This document shows positions 36,983-47,877 of a stretch of 64,000 nucleotides of DNA, one piece after another. This DNA comes from Allium sativum (Eukaryota > Streptophyta > Magnoliopsida > Asparagales > Amaryllidaceae), in contig CM060912.1 of assembly GCA_030737875.1 (NCBI GenBank), positions 460,106,310 through 460,170,309 on the forward strand. The letters run 5' to 3'. Below the pieces are notes generated by a model. That model had not been told where the DNA came from. It saw only the letters and a program-made list of their open reading frames with translations, and searched no databases. Within the stretch, counting starts at the first letter, position 1. Each line of letters begins with the position of its first letter. Both the position numbers and the translations under genes were made by a program.

Positions 36983-37375
36983 TCATTTCCGTTTTGAATT
37001 GAAATTCATTTTGAAGTTCGAAGTTGAGTTGACAAGGGTTATAATCAAATCATTTGAATTTGGAAGTGAATTCAAATTTTGATCATGTTGAAAACTTTGA
37101 CTTGAATTGTTGCATAAGTATGAATTACACCATTCATTTATTCTTTGATTTTTTTTTTTTTTTTGTGTGCTCATTTCAAGTAAAGATTCAATATTTGTTT
37201 CCAAAGTTGATGGTTGATCATTTGTTTGAAAATTTTGTAGTGCAAAATCCGAATTGTTTGTACGATAGTCATGATTAAAATATCTATATGAATTTGGTGT
37301 AAAATTATATGGATTATATTGGTTTTCACAACCATCGTAAAATTCTTGCAAATAAGAAAATTGCGACATTTTCAA
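36983..37375 (-). CDS. Unrecognised Asn/Gln/Ser-rich ORF in element D
   Basis: A 130-codon minus-strand ORF beginning MKMSQFSYLQEFYDGCENQY, with many Asn, Gln, Ser and Tyr and a Lys run near residue 72 that is encoded by a homopolymer. No domain was recognised. Its Met context and the drop in coding appearance upstream (polypyrimidine DNA at 37376-37500) make it a plausible start of a small element-encoded protein, perhaps continuing into 36295-36666 after decay. Evidence is only an open frame and amino-acid texture, so confidence is low. Confidence 0.35.
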   Translation of the reverse strand: MKMSQFSYLQEFYDGCENQYNPYNFTPNSYRYFNHDYRTNNSDFALQNFQTNDQPSTLETNIESLLEMSTQKKKKNQRINEWCNSYLCNNSSQSFQHDQNLNSLPNSNDLIITLVNSTSNFKMNFNSKRK

Positions 37376-38487
37376 GAAAATGTTTCGTTTTTTGGATTTT
37401 TTTTGGTTTTAAAAGATAAAGGAAATAAATATTTACAAAATAAAAAAAGCTTTTTTTCTTGATTTTTTTTAATACTTATTTTGGGATTTTGAATGGTTTT
37501 TTTTAATATATGTATGAAAATAATGCAACTATATGATTGCAAATTACTTATTTACAAATTTTCTAAAATTATATAATGACGGTGAGATTAATTTCAACAA
37601 AAGATTTCTCAGCTAGTTAACGGACATGCATTATCGGTGCACTAGAAATCACCCTAACAATGTAGCCGAAGGTTTAAGTACCTTCAGAGGAATAACTGCT
37701 ATAATATTTATGAATCACCGTAATATTTATAAACGATTATTGTTCTGCCGTAGTCTAGATACCAAGAAATAATTCATTTGAAAGAAATCAACTTGCTAAA
37801 TTATAATAATGCTCTTAGAAAGACGAAAAAAGAATGCAAAATAGAAATTATGTGTATTAACAATGCAACTACGAATGCATTTTTATTTGGTTTTTGTTTT
37901 TTTTTAATGCAAATGCAAGCAACTTGCAATGCGAATAAATAAAAGAAGTTAAAGCACGATAATTGAGCGTGCATAATTATTAGCAATTTATTTTTTTAGA
38001 GCGTTTTTTTTTAAAAAAAGCACAAAGAGAAGTGGTGCAAAGCAATTCCTAGCTCTATAATCCTGCAACCTGAAAAGTTTTTTATGCAAAGATATAACAA
38101 AAACTAAATCTAATCAAGTAGAGAACAAGAAAAAGGGGAAAAGTCTAAGAAGAAAATTCTTAGAAAATGTGAACATTATCTAAAGTGTTTTTTTTTTTCT
38201 TTTTAGAAAAAAGAAAATAATAATAAATATAAAAACAAACAAAATAAAAGAAATATACAAACTTGCAACCAAACAAACGCTTCCAAATAGCCCGGTACCT
38301 AAAATGGTCCACTGCCCACAACAACCCACTTATCCAAAAGTATAACTATTCTAGAGCAAACTGCCCAAAACAATTTCATGACAGCTAGGTTTTTTACGAA
38401 ATTCCTAACTACAAATCCAATTTGAAATCTAAGAACATTGGGTCGGTCACGGTTGCTGCGAGTATTAAGAAGCGGAAGGGTATGGAC
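37376..38487. other. Element D internal DNA, no gene seen
   Basis: Homopolymer-rich non-coding DNA with several A or T runs of 8-15 bases. Nothing could be assigned. Confidence 0.5.
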
Positions 38488-39147
38488 TTAGAGAGTAAGC
38501 AGGATAGTGGTTCGATTAAGAAGGGGGTTTTGTGACTTTGGCTCTTGCAATCTGGGTTTCGGAGGTAATTCCGCTAGTTGGCTTGTGTTGGGGGCAGGTG
38601 AAGGAGAAGGCCGTTCTCGAATGGTTGTAGTGGGTGGATCTGGTGATTTCGATTTGGGTTTGAAGGCACAGTAAAACGAGTGGGGGGTCAGTTGGGATTG
38701 AGGATTTTCTATTTTAAGTTCGAACTTAGGGGGCTCGGGTTGTTGATGTTCGCGGTGAGGAGATGATAAAGGAAGGTTAATGAGGAGTTTGTAGTGAGGT
38801 TCGAAGTGAAGTGTTTGGTTGAGTGAAATATATTCTAATGTTTGAAGGAGGCCGTTTGGTTGAGTGGTCACAGTTTGGTGAATTGCAGGGTCTAGATTCT
38901 GGTTGGAGTGCAGAATTGCAGTTAGCGAAAAGTTTGGTGGTTTGGTGAGAGGAAGAAAGTAGTACTGGTTTTGATGGTATTGTGGAATTGGAAGTTGTGC
39001 ATGGAGTTGAGATAGTGGACGTTTGACTTGTGAATATGGATGAAGTGAAGTGTTTTTTAATGGTGAATGTTAGTGCTACAACATGGCAGTGAGGAGGGTG
39101 TTTGGTGGAAGTCTGGTTATGTGGTAGTGACCGGAAAGGATGGTGGT
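38488..39147 (-). other. Element D internal DNA left of Gypsy E; Pro/Thr/Ser-rich open frames, probably not genes
   Basis: Two overlapping minus-strand frames (38488-38871 and 38777-39223) are rich in Pro, Thr, Ser and His. The second crosses the E LTR boundary, so it cannot be an original gene. The DNA strand asymmetry (G/T-rich on plus) continues at 52853-53300 on the other side of E, showing that the two parts were joined before E inserted. Confidence 0.5.
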
Positions 39148-39869
39148 TGCTAGACCAGAAAATGGTTCTAACACCAAAACGAATGATAATTCTAAGTGAA
39201 ATAGAAAGGAAAAACAAGAACACGAGATTTATAGCAGTTCGGCATTAAGGATCCTACATCCACTTTATACTTCTTTTATTAATGGTTCAAATACAAATAG
39301 AATGCTGATTATCACTCAATGTCACTAATAAAATTGATAATTTCTCTCAATGTTTGATGAAATATACTCCAAAAGTTGATGGTGATCTAAATGAAGTAAT
39401 GGACTTCGCTGGTATGAGAGTTAGTGTGAAGATTTTGCCAAAAGATCCCTCCAAATGGTGCTTGTTGGCGTATTTATAGGCAGAAATTCAATTCGGTTCG
39501 GTGCCACGTAGCGATCATCCCGCTCGAGTCGGGGTCGACTTGCTTCAGGATAGTGACAACGCGTTAGGATCGTGGGTTTGTGGAGAGAAACCATTCCGAT
39601 TTTGTAGGATTGTGGGATATAACTGTTGTATTTTTGTCCCTTTGTTCGGATCGGTTTAGAAAATAGGATTCAGATCAGGCATTTGTATACCGATCCCACC
39701 CGAACAAATTACATGGAGTTGATCTTCTTAACTCGCGCATAACCAAAGGAAGAGGTTCGATTCGAGGGTACCGATCTGATCCGGATCCCTGCAATGCATC
39801 CTTTTGTTGAACACGCTCATTGATTAATCCCTTAGCTTTGTGCAGCCTATTCCACAAAGTAGGCTAACA
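39148..39869 (-). repeat. 3' LTR of Gypsy E
   Basis: 722 bp, plus-strand start TGCTAGACCA (TGTTAGACCA in the partner) and end TAGGCTAACA. On the minus strand a purine-rich CTTCGAGGTGGCAAAA precedes it, the expected polypurine tract. Confidence 0.92.
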
Positions 39870-41344
39870 TTTTGCCACCTCGAAGTACACATTTGTTAGA
39901 AATAAGGTGTGCTTCGAAATAGTCAACTAACTTGTTTCTGGATCGGTGTCACTAAGTAGCTGCGTCTGTTTGTTCATAAAGTCACGACATTTCACGAAGT
40001 AGTATCTTTTGATATTGGTAGAGCTTATAAATACGCCACGGAGTGTAGGAATTAATCTTGTCGTTTCCAATAGCTCCGGGATTCCATTCAAAGCTTGAAT
40101 AATTTTCTAGGTAATTTCTTTGATATTCATATATGCATGTGCCTTTACATTTTCTTTATTTCTCCATGCACTGTGAATTGCCATTACGTTTGATATTTAG
40201 ATCCAGTTCGGATCGAACTGACTTGAAACGCCTCAATCCGATCCGCCGCTACTCCAATGGGCCGAAAAGCCTTGGGTCTGCTTGGACTACTTTAGTTCGA
40301 ATCAGATTGAATTGCCTGATCCATTGGAATACAAAGAGTCTTCAACACTTAGTATATAAGGCAGGACTCCACCTTTTGCACTTTATTCTTACACTACGCT
40401 TCAAATCCTAATTTTGCAGGAAGAAAAACCCTAATTCCCAATTTGCTCCATCCGCTTTAATCTTCTTAAATCGAACTCTGGTAGGTTTAAATTCTTCATC
40501 ACTCATGCTTTAATCTTCGATTCCGCATATGTAATGCCTGAATCTTGCAACTAGCTCTCATCAATTTGCCCATGTTGACGTCGATGTCAATTCTGGAGAT
40601 TCTAGGTCATCGCCGTCGTTGCTGGTGGTGCTCCCATTACGTCGTGGTGGCGGCGCTGGTAATTTAAACTTTGCATCGCGGGTAATAGCTTGTGGGTGCT
40701 CAATGAGTTTCAATGACTTAGAGAGTGGAGAAGAGGAAGGAGAATACACACTTGGGATAGTGGGATCGGTTTGGGGCGGAGCGGATGAACTCGAAATTAT
40801 TAGGATAAAGCATGTTATCTCGGTCGAGATCGGTGGAACTTGAGTTGAATGAAGTTCCAAAAATACAAAAGTGAAGAAAGTTATGTTTTTAGATATTAAT
40901 GCGGTTCAGTTCGATGCCAACCGATCCGAACAAAGCCACCTCTCCATATTTCTATCCGATCTGATCCCTTCTGTCCTTGAATTACGAACCGACCCGAATA
41001 AGAAAAGCACCCGAACCGATCCGCTGATGACTTAGACATCCGAACCGATCCGCTTATGATATAAACATCCGAACCGATCCACTGTCATTCAACATGAGAT
41101 GCGAGCATATTTTAACTAACTTAATTAAAACTAAATATGGCTCGTGACTTTATGAACAGTTAGGATAGAGCCCCCTAAACTAAATTGTCTAGACTTAACG
41201 AGTGTATGACTACTTTACTTTCTGTTGATTTTACATTCTATGATTTCAGCACTGTTCACATTTGCATGGTTTAGTACACACACACACGGGGGGCACGGGC
41301 AACTACGCTCTAATTTCTGTTATCTCGTGGGTAGTACAACTATC
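39870..41344 (+). other. E internal region: probable promoter, leader and intron of the antisense ORF
   Basis: Carries a plus-strand TATA box (40353), a leader with AAACCCTAATTCCC, a possible splice donor GTAGGT near 40480 and a possible acceptor TTTCAG at 41249. At 41009-41090 three tandem copies of an ACATCCGAACCGATCC unit occur. The minus-strand ORF 40561-40860 overlaps this and has no recognisable domain. Confidence 0.5.
40353..40360 (+). promoter_or_regulatory. TATA box, candidate promoter of the antisense ORF of E
   Basis: TATATAAG followed about 30 bp later by a pyrimidine/A-rich start region. It is the only strong TATA in this orientation upstream of the plus-strand ORF set. Confidence 0.5.
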
Positions 41345-41878
41345 ATGGCCCGAAGACACTCAGCTAGGCTAGCGGAGAGGAAAGACGTAACAAGATCGTC
41401 TGAAAATCCTATTATCGAAGATATATCCTCCACATCAGATCCGAAATGGGATAGTGAGGTTCCTGACTACGAAGTAGAGATACATGAAAATGCAACATCC
41501 TCCGGAGATGATGTCTCCTTAGACGAAGAAGAGGAAGCAGAAGTAGGAGACAGTCGTGCTCCAAACGAGTTTGAGAATGTCATTGTCTTAGAATCGCCTG
41601 ATGATTCCGTTGAATCGACAGTTGATGACGCCAAACTCACGCGAATATGTTTAAAGCATGGAATTCTCTATAAAGAAACCGAGTTGCATGCTAGTACATA
41701 CCGACCTCATAATCCTCCTGAAGGATATATGGACATCAGTAGGTTGATGTGTCTTGTTGGGGGCGATACCTCCATTCTCGCCATTCGTCGTCGACTTTCT
41801 AAGACAAATGTGTATTACTCCAATGCAGCTTCAGCCCAATTCCTAAGCTTACATGTACACCCTATATATTGCTTATAG
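41345..41878 (+). pseudogene. Antisense ORF of Gypsy E, exon 1-like part
   Basis: Plus-strand ORF, opposite to E, with Met at 41345 (MARRHSARLAERKD); the frame is open from 41225. It has an acidic stretch (DEEEEAEVGD) and then PPEGYMDISRLMCLVGG. This position, between integrase and the 3' LTR and in antisense, is where Tat elements carry an extra ORF related to the Pfam family called putative gypsy-type transposon (Transposase_28). Its function is unknown in the family. The exon probably ends before the stop at 41876-41878, with the protein continuing in another frame from about 41895. Confidence 0.6.
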
Positions 41879-41894
41879 GGAAATTCTAGGCACA

Positions 41895-42251
41895 GAGCTC
41901 ACCTTTGAAGATGTTCATTTATTCTACAATTTCAAGCACCGGACCCAGGACACCCCGTCCTTTGTATATTTTGAGTCAGTGCCAAAAACGAAAATCATTA
42001 GCGTGCCATTTAGTAGCAAGGTTGGTGATCCAAGACTCGTATGGTTCTACATAAAACAGCAACCAGGATGCGCTAGAAGATGGCTTAAATCAAGTAAAGA
42101 CTCCATACTTCTATTTCTAATTTCAATCACTACTGTAAATGTATTGACTGTTTTTCACTTTTACTTGCAGTCCCTAACCCGAAACAGGAAACACATTAGG
42201 TGTATTTTGATTGTCTTAACCAACTGCTTAATGGTGATCAGAAATTCTTGA
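41895..42251 (+). pseudogene. Antisense ORF of Gypsy E, middle part (Transposase_28-like)
   Basis: Frame 3 stretch with LTFEDVHLFYNFKH, VYFESVPKTKIISVPFSSK and DPRLVWFYIKQ. This pattern of an aromatic YF, a P-x-S-x-K and a W-F-Y block is what I recall of the conserved core of the antisense-ORF/Transposase_28 family. It is linked to 41345-41878 by an apparent intron or a frameshift. The last 40 codons (after about 42090) look like intron. No function can be assigned beyond family membership. Confidence 0.55.
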
Positions 42252-42323
42252 CCATTAGAGACTGCCTAGTGGATGAATACCTTCACCGCCATCGCTTAGT
42301 TGCTATCACCCATAGCATAGGCC

Positions 42324-42336
42324 ATGGAGAAGGTCC

Positions 42337-42391
<55 letters not shown>

Positions 42392-42836
42392 CCCAGTCGA
42401 GGGGCCAACTGAAATTTTACCTAAGAAGGGAGAGAGTTCAAAACATCCATCGATGCCTAAAAAAAGTCCCTCTCCCACTTCGACTCAAGACGATATACTA
42501 GCAAACATAACCGCCAAAGACGATACACTAGCAAACATAACAGCCAAAGATAAAGATAAATACATCACTCTTAAGGATGCAACTACCCCTGAAAAAACGA
42601 TTTCTCCAACATGGTTGCCATCAACCAAGTCTCAAGGCGACATCTCTCTTATGGATGATTCCAAATATCAGAGTTTGGGGAGACTTCCCCTGCCCGACAC
42701 TATCTACACTTCTGAAGACTTCAGAACGTATCCTCTCACTCTTACTTCAGAAGAAGACTTTACTCCTGCGAAAGACGGGGAAACCGCACACACGAGCCTA
42801 ACTCCAGGCTCCAGTCCGTTGGGGGGAATCACCTAG
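42324..42836 (+). pseudogene. Antisense ORF of Gypsy E, Ser/Thr/Pro/Lys-rich linker with AT microsatellite
   Basis: A 170-codon frame whose first part is an (AT)n run read as Ile-Tyr repeats, then a Lys/Ser/Pro-rich low-complexity segment containing two copies of DDxLANITAKD. It resembles the variable linker of such proteins. It ends TAG at 42834-42836; an acceptor-like TGCAG at about 42925 could join it to the next part. Confidence 0.4.
42339..42389. repeat. (AT)25 microsatellite
   Basis: A 51-bp uninterrupted AT run within the antisense ORF region of E. Confidence 0.97.
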
Positions 42837-42924
42837 GATATATGCACCACACTTGCACTGCATGTCACAACACTTGTGTTCTATACCAACTCTTGATTCT
42901 AACACGTACTTATATTGTCATGCA

Positions 42925-43173
42925 GGACAAATGATACGTCCACGTTATGATGTCAGGAAAGTCCACTCCAGCATGCCTAGGTTTGACTCCGATACCGAAC
43001 ATGATCGGCATGAAAGCCGTGGCAGAGATGACAGGAGACACTATGATTCAGGTCGTCCTTATTCTTCACGCTCCTGTTCTCCCCGTCGACCAGATCCTGA
43101 CAAGTGCAAGAGCCATCAAGATCGTCATGAAGGAGACAAACCGCATTCCAAAGTTCCGACTCCTCCTAAATAA
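42925..43173 (+). pseudogene. Antisense ORF of Gypsy E, Arg/Asp/His-rich part
   Basis: After an acceptor-like CATGCAG the frame reads RPRYDVRKVHSS and then an Arg/Asp/His/Ser-rich segment (HDRHESRGRDDRRHYDSG). The ORF track of this frame starts earlier at 42853, but the first ~24 codons look like intron. It ends at TAA 43171-43173. Confidence 0.4.
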
Positions 43174-43216
43174 AACATCCCCAAGAGAAACCATCGTTGA
43201 AGCATGGTGATTTGCA

Positions 43217-43988
43217 GGACAAACATAAAGTTTCTAAGAAAAAGGCCAGAGAAATGCAAAATGTCCATTGTTCCTGCAAAGCGACGAGATGTTGAATTAT
43301 CTTTCATAAAGCCCATGTCACTCGATTCCGAGAACAAGGAGAAGTTGGCTTATTTGAAGAAACAATTTCCAGACCACTACTTCTACCACATGCAATTTGT
43401 TCCCGCTCTCGAGCCGAGGCCTTCGAAATGGGCGGATGACGCTAAGGCAAAAATAGATTTAGCAGATAAGCAGTATAAGGAAATGTATAAGTATTTGCGT
43501 AATCTCTCCAAGATCACCCGGGACTTGATTACTGATGTAGATCACATGAAGGAGATGGCCAATTACGATGAAAGCATTTTGATAAATACAGAAAAATAAC
43601 TGGAGGATGCTCAGGTTCAGCTCGCTCTTGCTTTGCGAAATATTAGTAACTACAAAAAGCAACACGAGGAGCTACATAAGCATTATCACACTGTGCTAGA
43701 ATCTCATAGCCAGGAACGCTTGGATTTGAAAAAGCAGACCGAGGATGCCAAATCTGAATGCACTAAGGAAAAATTAGCTTGTGCCGGTCCTTAGCAAGAG
43801 AAGGCCAAGTTGGCAAAGAAAAATACTGAGTTAGAAGCCAAGCCGATGGAGGTTGAGTCAAGGGCAGTCCTAGCTGAAGGGAATGCAAGTATTTCCATTA
43901 AATCTACCAAGGATGCCCATGCATAGCTTTCTGCTACTCGAAAAGAGTTGGATGGTTACAATGAGCTTATGATACAGTTTTTTGCCCA
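43217..43988 (+). pseudogene. Antisense ORF of Gypsy E, coiled-coil region with stops
   Basis: From an acceptor-like TTGCAG at about 43218, frame 1 reads through DNKEKLAYLKKQFPDHYFYH-like sequence and a long Lys/Glu/Leu/Ala-rich, heptad-like stretch predicted by eye to form a coiled coil. Stops TAA 43597-43599, TAG 43792-43794 and TAG 43924-43926 break it; the frame then shifts. C-terminal coiled coils are usual for the antisense-ORF proteins of Tat elements. Confidence 0.5.
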
Positions 43989-45069
43989 GTGATCCGCCAT
44001 CGAGACATCGCTTGGATCGAAGACTACCAAAAAAATTTGGTTTACGTATGGGATCAAATTGTTGAATGGGAGATGAAAGAGCTCAAGGTGGACTCCATTG
44101 ATGAAGATAAACTTATGAAAAAAATTCTTAGGGGTGAAGAGCCAGCACGTCTGGCCAAAGGACGCAAACTCATTGCTGTTGTTATGGAAGAAGAGAAGCG
44201 TGAGGCCAAAGGAAAAGATACTATCGATGTTGGTTCCTCTTCTGCTGCCCCCGAGGTTACTAAGACGTAGGGGTATGACCCTGAGAACCCAGAAATTCCC
44301 AAGACATTCCTCTTGTCCCCCATTGTCGAAGAGACTTCAGGGACTCCTGTCACTCATGCTGAGAAATCACCTGAAGGTATCTCCACTTTTTCACCTCAGT
44401 TTGTTAAGGCTATCTCAACCTTCCGTCATATCATCGGAAATCAATTGAAGAACATCTTTTATCTCCTGAGCTAATAAATGTTACTTCTTTCCCTGTAGGT
44501 GCGAAGACAACTGAGAAGGCTGATGAGCAACTAGAAGCAACTACTAAAAAAAAGTCTACTGAGAAAGCGCAGGAGAAAAAGGATGAGGTTACTAGTTCTG
44601 AACCTGCGGGAAGACTGAGGGGAAAAAAGTCACTGATAAGACTTTCCATCCATCTAGCACTGAGATTCCCAAAGATGGGGATATGATAGACGCCTTGAAA
44701 GATGACGATGGAAATGATGGACATGAGGAGGAGGACGATGTTGTTATGGCTGGAGGCTCGGTGGGTGCCGTTAGCATGACTTTGGCTGATATGAAAGCAG
44801 AGAAAGATAGGCTTTTAAAGGACAAAGTTGAGAAAGAAGACCCCAAAAATATTAAACCCCTCGCTGTAGTCCCTCCTTGGTCAAGGCTAGTTGTCAAGCT
44901 TTCAACCCGGTCGATTAATGACGAGCTTACTCAGAAGTCTTCTATTGATCCCATTACTCCGACTTCAGGGAAAAAGAAGTCAAAGCATATCATTTCCAAA
45001 GCTGAAAAAGAAGAAAGGGATAAGCTCAAAGCTACCAAGAAAGCTAAGTCTATCCCAAAGTCCAAATGA
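43989..45069 (+). pseudogene. Antisense ORF of Gypsy E, C-terminal part
   Basis: Two open stretches, 43989-44270 (frame 3; WIEDYQKNLVYVWDQIVEWE, Glu/Lys rich) and 44683-45069, the latter acidic (DDDGNDGHEEEDD) and then strongly basic, ending KKKSKHII ... KKAKSIPKSK, which could be a nuclear localisation signal. Together with the pieces upstream this makes a broken protein of perhaps 900-1000 residues. The reverse-strand ORFs over the same DNA (44054-44897) look like shadows. Confidence 0.5.
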
Positions 45070-46064
45070 GAATTGGTTTCGCCTTTTATTTTGATTTTCC
45101 ATTGATCTGCTATTATTGTAGCGAGCGCGACCCTCGCATTTCCTTGTTTAATCTTCTTTTACAAACTGTACTCACGTATCATGAAATAGTTTGTTTTCCA
45201 CTATGTCAAATACCTGCAAGTTTATCATTTATTTCAGTTGAGTTCAGTAACGGTCAGGGTATTAACAACATAAGTATAACAATCCACGTCATGATTGAGC
45301 TCCCTGTAAGTGTATAAGCAAATAAACACAATTCGCAGAAATCACTGCTCAATTAGACAATCGATAGCAAGGGATGTGGCGTGTATGCCCCCAATCAATC
45401 TTGAATAAAGTGCCTGGCCAGGGCTTGTTCGAGATTGATTAAGTTCGACATCGGATTGCCCCCTACCCTTTAATTGGGACGGAGGTTTTTCTCATTGGTG
45501 CTTATTGTTAGCACCTTTATACTCCCTTGTCGTACTGTTAGGTTAGAGTGCATTCAAGGAGGTCTCTCATCGCGATGCACCTCCACGCCTTGGGGATGTT
45601 GTCTTCCCGTCCTTTATACTCTCTCTCGATTTATGAGAGTAAGAGTTTGGGACATTGTCTTCCTGTCCTTCTTATCTTGTTATGCAAACGGTTGTATCGT
45701 TTGCTCTGGTTTCGATTCAAATTTCTAGTGTCTCATACTCAGATCACAGTAACCACAGAATATATAAAAAGGTTTATGCAGGAAAAGTAAATCACACATG
45801 ATATTTTATAGTGGTTCAACCAAGTCGTGGCCTACGTCCACTTTATAATCTTTTGTTTATGTTAACCAGACTTTTCTACGCAAGTCATGCCTTTTTACAT
45901 GGTTCGTAAAACAAAAGGAAAAACATCACAAATCTAAGTCAAATACTGCTGCAAATGTTGGGCATTCCAAGCTCTAGGAATCTCTTCGTCGTCCACGGTC
46001 GTTAACTTGAAAGATCCTGTATCAAGCTTCCGCTGGATGGCATATAGTCCTTCCTACTTCGGAC
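45070..46064 (-). other. E internal region between integrase and antisense ORF; no gene seen
   Basis: Two overlapping plus-strand ORFs (45474-45790) have no domain. A short segment at about 45800-45860 (TTTATAGTGGTTCAACC ... CTACGTCCACTTTATAA) resembles the LTR segment at 39206-39270 and 52205-52250, a possible LTR fragment. Confidence 0.5.
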
Positions 46065-46544
46065 CTAGATGACCAAGGGTGGAAAGACATGCTTTAATAC
46101 CAAGTCTCCAGGTTCGAAGTTCCGAGGATGAACCTTCCTGTCATAGTAACATGCCACTTGACGCCTGTGCCTCACGGCACGCAAGTCTGCTTCATCTCTC
46201 TTCTCTTCGACCATATCCAAGGATTCAAGAAGAAGCGATTTGTTTGTCATCAGATCATAATACGTCGCCCAATGAGAGGGAACTTTAAGCTCCACCGGAA
46301 TTACTGCTTCTGATCCAAAGGAGAGTGAAAAAAGGGTATGACCCGTTGCCGTTTTGTAGGTCATTTGATAAGCTCATAATGCTAATGTTAATTCGTCGAC
46401 CCACATAACTTTCGCTTGTTCCAATCGTTTTTTGAGGAAGGACTTAATAGTTTTATTTATCGCCCCAACATGCCCATTTGATTGCGGGTGAGCCACTGCA
46501 GTGTACCACTTGTCAATTTTACACTTCTGACAGAAATTTTAGAA
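46065..46544 (-). pseudogene. pol: Integrase C-terminal part of Gypsy E
   Basis: Minus strand: HPQSNGHVGAINKTIKSFL, WAYQMTYKTATGHTLFSL and FGSEAVIPVE are Tat integrase blocks, followed by a C-terminal segment with NFEPGDLVLK. The third catalytic residue of the DDE triad, normally Glu in NGQVE, is Gly here. Stops lie between this part and the core (two just after 46545). Joins host and element DNA in intact relatives. Confidence 0.9.
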
Positions 46545-46790
46545 TTATGTGCTATCGAATTGGGTTCCATTATCAGTTATGATGGTTCTTGGTATCCCAA
46601 ATCGATAGATGATATTCCTGACCACAAAGTTTATCACTTGCTTTGTCGTGATCGTAGTTAGGGGTTTGGCTTTCGCCCATTTTGTGAAATAATCCACGGC
46701 CAGGATTGCATATTTGGCTCCTCCTTTAGCGATCGGCAGGGTTCCAATGATGTCTATCCCCCACACAGCGAACGGCCACGGGCTCACCAT
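46545..46790 (-). pseudogene. pol: Integrase catalytic core of Gypsy E
   Basis: 81 codons with WGIDIIGTLP (first catalytic Asp), AILAVDYFTKWAKAKPL and IITDNGTQFDS (second catalytic Asp). The spacing is normal for a Gypsy integrase. Stops follow immediately and the Glu of the triad is lost downstream. Confidence 0.92.
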
Positions 46791-46904
46791 TGATTTAAGC
46801 TAACTTGGAGGTTCCCTAGGAACTTTTGCAAATTTCTTGCGTTTATTCTACCATCGTGAATAATCATCTGCATCTTTATTTATGGTAGGCCTGAAGTAGC
46901 CATA

Positions 46905-47150
46905 TCATAATACTTTCTTTGCCAATGTTTGGCCCCCGGTGTGGTCTCCACATTCAGCGTCATGTACTTTTCTCAGTACACGTTTGATGTCGTCATGTGC
47001 TGTACATCGGAGCAAAGGCTTAGAGAATCCCCGGCGGTAAATAGTTTCATCCTGTAGGACATATCTTGCGGCTTTACGAATTACAGCTCGTCTCTCGCTC
47101 TTTTTTGCTGGGAGCGTTCCGCCTTTAAGGAAGTTCTTAATTGGTGTCAT
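46905..47150 (-). pseudogene. pol: Integrase zinc-binding N-terminus of Gypsy E
   Basis: YVLQDETIYRRGFSKPLLRC and then the His-rich DAECGDHTGGQTLAKKVL, which is the start of the HHCC finger as seen in Tat elements (HEGxCGxHxGGR). The CxxC half should lie at about 46840-46900 but is broken by stops. Confidence 0.88.
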
Positions 47151-47270
47151 TCATGGCTCCCTTTATGGCTCGGCTTCCAGTACTAGATCGACTTCCATTT
47201 GATCGAAGCTTGGTGATTTCAGTACCTCTATCAGAACCATCTCCGTCTCTTTTGGATTGTCATTGCTTGC

Positions 47271-47546
47271 TTACTTATCTAGTCTATCTGCTTTTTGGTT
47301 TATTATCCATGGGATGTGAGTTATGATATAATGCTCCAGATTGTCGAGTAACTCCTCTACTTTTTCAAGATAAGTGACTAGTCGAGGTCCCCTAACTTTG
47401 AATTCCTTTCGAATTTGGCAGACAACTATCTTGGAATAACAGAATATGTCTAGTATTGTCACCCCTAATTCCTTAACGAGTTTTAACCCAGCAATCAGTG
47501 CCTCGTATTTAGAGTCATTGTTGGTGGCAGAGAATTCCAACCACAA
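47271..47546 (-). pseudogene. Second (archaeal-type) RNase H of Gypsy E
   Basis: FSATNNDSKYEALIAGLKLV, LGVTILDIFCYSKIVVCQI and a tail ending PWIINQKADRLDK are the conserved blocks of the additional RNase H found in Tat/Ogre elements, placed between the first RNase H and integrase. Its Asp in the F-x-D-S-Q type motif is changed (FCYSK). Upstream (47547-47877) the DNA that would encode the N-terminal part of this domain is full of stops. Confidence 0.9.
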
Positions 47547-47877
47547 GGCATAGTAAATAGATCATCCTTCAGGAGTAGTTAAAACAACTCCGACACCGGA
47601 CCTTCGATCATTCTTAGCCCTGCCTATAACAGCTTTCAAGTACTAAGTTCTAAATTTTGCTTCGAAGGGTTAGCCTTATCATCCAATGCATCTTCCTCGG
47701 GGATTGTGGATTCTGTTATGAAGTCAACTAGAGCTTGTCCCCTTATCGATCTCCTTGGCTGGAAATTTAAATCGAACTGGCTCAACTCGATGTTCCACTT
47801 AAGCAATCGTCCCAATGCTTCAGGTCGTTACAGCACCTGTCTAATTGGTTATCAGTGTATATGACTATCGGATGAGC

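Noticed and set aside
38777..39223. 148-codon Ser/Thr/Pro-rich ORF
   Set aside because: Crosses the boundary of the E LTR at 39148, so it was created by the insertion; low complexity.
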